Positions 25,884-27,962 of a DNA stretch of 27,962 bases are shown one piece after another; position 1 is the stretch's first letter, and each line of letters opens with the position of its first letter. Under the pieces are notes generated by a model that worked only from the letters and a program-made list of their open reading frames with translations, ran no database searches and was not told the DNA's origin. Made by a program: the position numbers and the translations under genes. Source of the DNA: an uncultured Bacilli bacterium. GTDB lineage: Bacteria; Bacillota_I; Bacilli_A; RFN20; CAG-631. The stretch covers positions 1-27,962 of the forward strand of contig CAKPXW010000010.1 of assembly GCA_934202505.1 (NCBI GenBank), in the 5' to 3' direction.

Positions 25884-26221
25884 TTGTTTTTCTTTTTACT
25901 ATCTTTTCTAAATTGAAAAATAACTGAAGCAATAATAATTACAACTACTATAAACATTTTTCCATTAGAAAATAAATTATTGTGACTAAAACTATTAAAA
26001 ATAAAAAGAAGAACTAAGAAAAATACTATCATTGAAACATATTTCGACATTTTTCTATTTTTAGTATTTTTTTTCTTTTCTTGCTCATTAACTTCAAAAA
26101 TTTCCTTTTTAATTAATGTGCTTTCTATTTCTTTTTCTACATAATGACTATTATATTGATTACAATACGGACATATTTTTGTATCTTTATTAATTGGAGC
26201 TCCACAATTTTCACATTTCAT
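25818..26221 (-). repeat. Duplicated zinc-ribbon start module in adjacent genes
   Basis: The first 66 coding bases of the TM2 gene (25818-25883) and of its upstream neighbour (26156-26221) align without gaps. By my count they match at about 51 of 66 positions, including the final CACAATTTTCACAT. This points to duplication of the 5' module followed by divergence, with unrelated membrane parts behind it. Confidence 0.65.
25880..26221 (-). CDS. Small zinc-ribbon membrane protein
   Basis: The 113-residue protein has a zinc ribbon at its N-terminus (C3, C6, C17, C20), an acidic then lysine-rich linker (about 30-60) and two hydrophobic segments (about 62-76 and 88-102) with a KDSKKKNK tail. The topology suggests that both ends are cytoplasmic. 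I know no family for the membrane part. It overlaps the end of the 138-residue gene by 11 nt and the start of the TM2 gene by 4 nt, so the four genes form one coupled unit with parA. Confidence 0.75.
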   Translation of the reverse strand: MKCENCGAPINKDTKICPYCNQYNSHYVEKEIESTLIKKEIFEVNEQEKKKNTKNRKMSKYVSMIVFFLVLLFIFNSFSHNNLFSNGKMFIVVVIIIASVIFQFRKDSKKKNK

Positions 26222-26627
26222 AATAATTTCTCACTTCATTAATTATTTTATCTTCTATTTCATTAGCTTTAACTCGATAAAATGGTGATTCATTTTCTCT
26301 ACATTTATCAATTATTCTATTTTCGATTCTATTATCTTTACACATATAAAATGTTTTTACAAATGGTTTTACCAAGTTTTCATTTCCATTTGTTATTACT
26401 ACAAATAAAGGAATAAAATAAGGAAAGATTCCATCATAGAAAATATATTTAATACCTTTATTTTTACACATTACAAGTTGTTCAAAATATTCTTTGGAAT
26501 TATCTAGTATATAAGATTTTTCAATTTGTTTTGCAATATGTAAGGATATTTCATTATCTGTTATTAATATTGTTTTAAAGCATAAATGAAAGTTCTTATT
26601 TGCTTCTAGTTTTTCTTTTATTTCCAT
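26211..26627 (-). CDS. Hypothetical protein, 138 residues, coupled to parA
   Basis: I do not recognise this protein. It is mixed in charge, with a moderately hydrophobic middle stretch (about 60-80, GIKYIFYDGIFPYFIPLFVV) that may be a buried core rather than a membrane span, and a charged helical C-terminus (about 105-135). Four cysteines (16, 54, 96, 109) do not form a zinc-ribbon pattern. The ATG lies inside the end of parA with a 32-nt overlap in another frame. GAGG stands about 15 nt upstream, which is distant. The overlap at both ends argues that it is a real gene of the parA cluster, where a ParB-like partner might be expected. It shows no ParB motif. Confidence 0.65.
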   Translation of the reverse strand: MEIKEKLEANKNFHLCFKTILITDNEISLHIAKQIEKSYILDNSKEYFEQLVMCKNKGIKYIFYDGIFPYFIPLFVVITNGNENLVKPFVKTFYMCKDNRIENRIIDKCRENESPFYRVKANEIEDKIINEVRNYYEM

Positions 26628-27387
26628 TTTTATTATTAATTACCTCATCTGCAAGTTCAAGATATGATTTTGTAGCATTAGACATTCTATCATAATATAA
26701 AATAGGTTTCCCTTTACTTTGTGAAGTTGGGAATTTAATCGATCTCGGTATAGATATTTCATAAACACTTTCTTTAAAGAATTTTCTTATATCCATAGAT
26801 ACTTCATTATGAAGTTTGGTCCTAGAATCATACATCGTAATTAAAACACCTTCGATATTTAATTCTTTATTTAAACCACTTTGAATTTTTCTAATTGTTG
26901 TAAGTAAAGAAATAAGGCCATCTAAAGCATAATATTCACATTGCACAGGAACTATTACACTATCGCTTGCTACCAAGGCGTTCATATTTAAAAGTCCAAG
27001 AGATGGTGGACAGTCGATGATAATAAAATCATAATTTGCTTTTATACCATCTAATTGATTTTTTAAATGATAATGTTTTTTTTCATCACTAGTTGCTAAA
27101 TCAAAATCAGCCATTGCTAAATCAATAGTAGCAGGTATTAAATCTATGCCAAATTGAGTATTTAAAATTACATCAGCAGCATTTTCTTTCAATAATAAAA
27201 CATCATATATACTTTTAGAAATTATATCTTTATCAATACCTACACCTTTGGTAGAGTTGCCTTGTGGATCTATATCAATAAGTAAAACTGTTTTTCCTTT
27301 TTCTACTAGAGATGAAGATAAATTTATAGCCGTTGTAGTTTTACCAACTCCGCCTTTTTGATTACATATTGCAATTATTTTTCCCAT
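26596..27387 (-). CDS. parA: ParA/Soj-family ATPase
   Basis: The 263-residue protein has the deviant Walker A KGGVGKTT (11-18), the DIDPQGNST motif (38-46), IIIDCPPSLG (Walker B, about 122-131) and the late IPRSIKFPTSQSKGKPILYYD. These match chromosomal ParA/Soj proteins, which are dimeric, nucleoid-bound ATPases that move ParB-parS complexes or other cargo. The usual SEAP in the late motif (RLSEAPSxGKP) is replaced by PTSQ. No parB follows; an unrecognised protein and two zinc-ribbon membrane proteins do. It could be a second, cargo-positioning ParA rather than the oriC copy. The SD GGGGAGAT lies upstream of the ATG. Confidence 0.88.
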   Translation of the reverse strand: MGKIIAICNQKGGVGKTTTAINLSSSLVEKGKTVLLIDIDPQGNSTKGVGIDKDIISKSIYDVLLLKENAADVILNTQFGIDLIPATIDLAMADFDLATSDEKKHYHLKNQLDGIKANYDFIIIDCPPSLGLLNMNALVASDSVIVPVQCEYYALDGLISLLTTIRKIQSGLNKELNIEGVLITMYDSRTKLHNEVSMDIRKFFKESVYEISIPRSIKFPTSQSKGKPILYYDRMSNATKSYLELADEVINNKNGNKRKTRSK

Positions 27388-27445
27388 ATTACTTCATCTC
27401 CCCTTGCTGCTTTATTTTATCATATTAACATTTTAATATAAAGAA

Positions 27446-27468
27446 AAACCTATACTGAATATAGGTTT
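27446..27468 (-). terminator. Intrinsic terminator after the DUF4367-like gene
   Basis: AAACCTATA (27446-27454) and TATAGGTTT (27460-27468) form a 9-bp stem with a 5-nt loop. On the minus strand it is followed by TTCTTTATATT after the TTT of the stem. It lies 7 nt after the stop of the partial gene and about 60 nt before parA. Confidence 0.75.
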
Positions 27469-27475
27469 GTTAAAG

Positions 27476-27962
27476 TTATTTAATGCTGCTTACTACTTCC
27501 ATACCAGAAGCAATTTCAATAAGTGTTGATGTTGCAACTGTATTAGACCAAATTTGGTAAGAAACACCATTATAAGTATAGAATAATTTGTTAACATTAT
27601 TGGAAGATACTATATATCCTATAGTACCATAGATTTCACAAATTTCTCCTTCTACTTTGATTTCTTTTAATTGTTCATAAGCAGTTACTGTTTTCTCAAT
27701 GATTGTAAAATTATCTTGTCCTGAATAGGTAAGTAATACTTCCTCTACGCCATTAACTTTAATTGTGCTTTCTTCTTTTAATGTTGCACTAACTAAAGCA
27801 TTAGCTGGGTATAAGGGTAGGTCTGTGGGGGTAGCAGATGTGGTAGTTGATAAATTATTTCTTGATTCATTAATGTTATCTACTACATTAAAATATGTTT
27901 CAGAAAAAGTTGGATTAAATTCGACTTTTATAAAACTAATTTTTAAAGCAACATCATTATTA
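27476..27962 (-). CDS. C-terminal part of a DUF4367-like envelope protein
   Basis: The gene runs off the window edge, so only the last 161 codons are seen, ending at TAA (27476-27478). The visible part starts NDVALKISFIKVEFNPTFSE, passes a Ser/Thr/Pro stretch and ends with GVSYQIWSNTVATSTLIEIA and a short tail. The end resembles the DUF4367 domain found at the C-terminus of Gram-positive anti-sigma-like membrane proteins (a beta-rich domain ending in Y-x-L ... L-x-x-I-A-x-S). The start, and any membrane segment or zinc-finger domain, lie outside the window. The family call rests on pattern likeness only. Confidence 0.5.
   Translation of the reverse strand, partial: NNDVALKISFIKVEFNPTFSETYFNVVDNINESRNNLSTTTSATPTDLPLYPANALVSATLKEESTIKVNGVEEVLLTYSGQDNFTIIEKTVTAYEQLKEIKVEGEICEIYGTIGYIVSSNNVNKLFYTYNGVSYQIWSNTVATSTLIEIASGMEVVSSIK

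Noticed and set aside
1..27962. Mycoplasma-type genetic code with UGA as tryptophan
   Set aside because: Tryptophans in conserved enzymes here use TGG, and TGA ends genes at sensible places, for example at 25880-25882 and 26211-26213.
1..27962. CRISPR arrays, tRNA genes, insertion sequences or prophage
   Set aside because: No regularly spaced short repeats, tRNA-like cloverleaf, transposase, integrase or phage gene was seen on reading both strands.

Overview
The window looks like an AT-rich, low-GC Gram-positive chromosome, most likely an uncultured member of the Bacilli near the RF39/Erysipelotrichales/Mollicutes-like gut lineages. That placement is an inference from the very low GC content by eye, Shine-Dalgarno (SD) sequences of the AGGAGG/GGTGAT type, the mutS-mutL-miaA order and the many small zinc-ribbon proteins. 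Every tryptophan codon I checked is TGG and TGA serves as a stop, so the standard bacterial code applies. No rRNA, tRNA, CRISPR array or transposase is visible. Coding density is high and no gene-free stretch exceeds 300 bases.

Left part (1-13539), all on the minus strand. A GH36-like alpha-galactosidase (11803-13539) comes first. It is followed by a tightly packed operon: dUTPase, ABC exporter half, DUF1854 protein, second ABC exporter half, and an RluA-type pseudouridine synthase. Most joints are TAATG or short overlaps. After an inverted repeat comes a 1773-residue membrane protein with a CvpA-like four-helix N-terminus and a huge predicted extracytoplasmic region built from about 9-12 degenerate repeats. 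A terminator at 67-96 closes the run.

Middle part (13540-22440). A plus-strand operon encodes nicotinate phosphoribosyltransferase, IspF, an FAD-dependent oxidoreductase and a YbaK-type deacylase. It converges at a strong bidirectional hairpin on the minus-strand mismatch-repair operon mutS-mutL-miaA. MutL keeps its endonuclease motifs, as in organisms that lack MutH.

Right part (22441-27962). A plus-strand ArsB/NhaD-type permease diverges from mutS across a palindromic promoter region. It converges on a flotillin gene (minus) at another bidirectional terminator. The flotillin gene has a leader of about 185 nt with a good promoter, stacked hairpins and an intrinsic-terminator-like hairpin with eight U before the SD. 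This is an attenuator or riboswitch-like arrangement that I do not recognise. Upstream is a coupled minus-strand cluster: a ParA/Soj-type ATPase without ParB, an unrecognised 138-residue protein, and two small zinc-ribbon membrane proteins, one with a TM2 domain. The window ends inside a minus-strand gene with a DUF4367-like C-terminal domain.

The most interesting points are the flotillin leader, the giant CvpA-like repeat protein, the DUF1854 protein between two zinc-ribbon ABC exporter halves, and the recurrence of one zinc-ribbon module in four genes.
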